6,873 bases of DNA from Verrucomicrobiales bacterium. Lineage in GTDB: Bacteria > Verrucomicrobiota > Verrucomicrobiia > Limisphaerales > UBA1100. The stretch covers positions 9,223-16,095 of the forward strand of contig DPAW01000074.1 in NCBI GenBank assembly GCA_003517285.1, given 5' to 3'. The first letter of the stretch is position 1. Each line of letters starts with the position of its first letter. Positions 5,710-6,873 of the stretch are shown piece by piece. The position numbers were made by a program, and so were the translations under genes. Below the pieces are notes generated by a model. The model was not told the DNA's origin and ran no database searches. It saw nothing but the letters and a program-made list of their open reading frames with translations.

Positions 5710-6873
5710 CTATTCGCCGGCGCCGGCCGGTTGCTCCACCTTTTCAGTGTCGCGATTAAAGATATCGTGCAGCAACGGTACGCGTTTCACGTCCGCAAAA
5801 GTTACGTACACGAAGAAACAGAGCAATAACGCCGCAAACGCCGTGGTGGCCCATTCCTGAATTTTCACACTGACCGGTTCTTTGCGAATCCACTCAATGA
5901 TAGAGATCAGGATATGCCCGCCATCAAGGACCGGCACCGGCAACAGGTTTAGAATAGCCAAGTTGATGTTCAGTAGTACCAGAAAGCTCAGAGCCAACCG
6001 CAGGTCATGATTCACCTGAATGGCAAGCATTCCAAAAATCCCCACGGGACCGCTCAAATCTTTCGCCCCCACGCCCGAATCCTTACCGCGCCCAAGCGCC
6101 TTAAACGTGATGGCGATCTTATCAAGCACATCCCCGATCTGCGCCGCTGGCGACGGATGAGCCAGTTCTTTGCTGTAACGAATGGGCTCAGGCTTGAAGA
6201 CCAACCCAATATCCTGTTTCAACGCCACCCCCAAGCGATTGTCTTTCGGGGTGATGGAAACTTGGATTCCTTTGTCGCCACGCAGCAGGTCCAGTTGAAA
6301 TTCTTTATTATCCTGAGCCTCGATGATATCCACCAACTGTCGCGTGCTAGTCACCCGAACACCCGCGGCGCTTTTGATTACATCCCCCGCTTGCACATCA
6401 GCCTTGGAGGCCGGGGTCGACAAGCCATCTTCGTCCTCTGTAACCACCTGTTCAACGGTAACCTCGGCGACATCCGGCGTTTCAAAAGGCAGCTCCACCT
6501 TTTGATCACCCCGAGTCACAAGAACGGTTTTCATCTGCCCAGCATCTGCCATTAATAAATCCAGCAGTTGATACTGACTGTAGGCTTTCTGCCCATTAAC
6601 ACCCTGCACCACATCGCCCGGCTTGAAGCCCACGTCTCCCAAGAGACTAGGCGTCTCAAAACTCATCACCTCAAGTAGATCTTGATTATCCAGACGAATC
6701 CGCCGGATACCTCCGCTCCATGTGCCGGCCGGCAAATCAAACTGACGCTGCTCCTCGCCTCTTTGTACCTGAACCGCCACCGTTTCCCCTTCGCTGTCCA
6801 GCACGGCATAAACGACATCTTGCCAAGTTTCAATCGGCTCATCGTTCACATTCATAATCCGATCACCCGGCCG
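5710..6873 (-). CDS. rseP: RseP-type site-2 (RIP) zinc metalloprotease, C-terminal part; 5' end outside window
   Basis: The frame is open to the right edge, giving the last 387 residues of an inner-membrane intramembrane protease of peptidase family M50. Such proteases cut membrane-bound regulators, for example anti-sigma factors, within the bilayer. The N-terminal HExxH helix lies beyond the edge and cannot be checked. The visible part opens inside a PDZ domain (RPGDRI at 1-6), followed by two further PDZ-like units (GFKPGDVVQGVNG at about 82-94 and ADVQAGDVI at about 158-166). Then come the conserved SGPVGIFG at 274-281, a hydrophobic helix at about 290-314 leading into NLLPVPVLDGG (309-319), whose Asp317 is the expected third zinc ligand, and a final membrane helix at about 340-358. 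E. coli RseP has two PDZ domains, so three is notable. The stop is one base before the ispG start. In related bacteria dxr often precedes rseP, so dxr may lie just outside; this is a prediction only. Confidence 0.93.
   Translation of the reverse strand, partial: RPGDRIMNVNDEPIETWQDVVYAVLDSEGETVAVQVQRGEEQRQFDLPAGTWSGGIRRIRLDNQDLLEVMSFETPSLLGDVGFKPGDVVQGVNGQKAYSQYQLLDLLMADAGQMKTVLVTRGDQKVELPFETPDVAEVTVEQVVTEDEDGLSTPASKADVQAGDVIKSAAGVRVTSTRQLVDIIEAQDNKEFQLDLLRGDKGIQVSITPKDNRLGVALKQDIGLVFKPEPIRYSKELAHPSPAAQIGDVLDKIAITFKALGRGKDSGVGAKDLSGPVGIFGMLAIQVNHDLRLALSFLVLLNINLAILNLLPVPVLDGGHILISIIEWIRKEPVSVKIQEWATTAFAALLLCFFVYVTFADVKRVPLLHDIFNRDTEKVEQPAGAGE

Noticed and set aside
5716..5727. A perfect 12-base palindrome (GCCGGCGCCGGC) near the rseP-ispG junction
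   Set aside because: It encodes the Ala/Gly-rich C-terminus of the protease and has no loop or T-run, so it is most simply GC-rich coding sequence, not a terminator or operator.
6007..6555. A 182-codon open frame on the plus strand, antisense to rseP
   Set aside because: It covers the PDZ region of a clear protease gene and its translation has no recognisable domain; a shadow frame.

Overview
The window is an almost gap-free stretch of bacterial chromosome holding seven protein genes, with no RNA gene, mobile element, CRISPR array or long non-coding stretch. Base composition is moderately GC-rich and even across the window, with no sign of recent transfer. The best guess for the host is a member of the PVC group, most likely Verrucomicrobiota. 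The clues are a large three-domain IspG of the chlamydial/Bacteroidetes/plant type, its tight coupling to an RseP-type protease gene, and the character of the HIT, PhoH and YbeY proteins. No rRNA or taxon-specific marker is present, so this is inference, not an identification.

Left block, plus strand (1-3938). It starts inside a hybrid sensor histidine kinase. What remains is the end of the ATPase domain, a degenerate receiver, a canonical receiver and an HPt domain. After a 43-base gap comes a close-packed row of four genes: a HIT-family nucleotide hydrolase/transferase, a PhoH-like (YbeZ-type) ATPase, the rRNA-maturation endonuclease YbeY and the recombination mediator RecO. Spacings are 4 bases (HIT to phoH), a 4-base overlap (phoH/ybeY) and an 8-base overlap (ybeY/recO), so the four are probably one translationally coupled operon for RNA processing and repair. 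It resembles the phoH-ybeY-...-recO neighbourhood of Gram-positive bacteria with the usual intervening genes missing.

Right block, minus strand (6873-3933). Reading leftward, a partial RseP/site-2-protease gene runs in from the right edge. It carries three successive PDZ-like units and the LDG active-site motif, and its HExxH half lies outside the window. One base after its stop, ispG begins, encoding the [4Fe-4S] enzyme for the penultimate step of the MEP isoprenoid pathway. The two blocks converge, and the last codons of recO and ispG overlap by 6 bases, leaving no intergenic space for a terminator.

Nothing here amounts to a new system. The points worth a second look are protein-level variations (a receiver without its acidic pair, a HIT protein without the CxxC pair, a shifted YbeY metal motif, a visible internal duplication in IspG, three PDZ units in RseP) and the extreme compaction.
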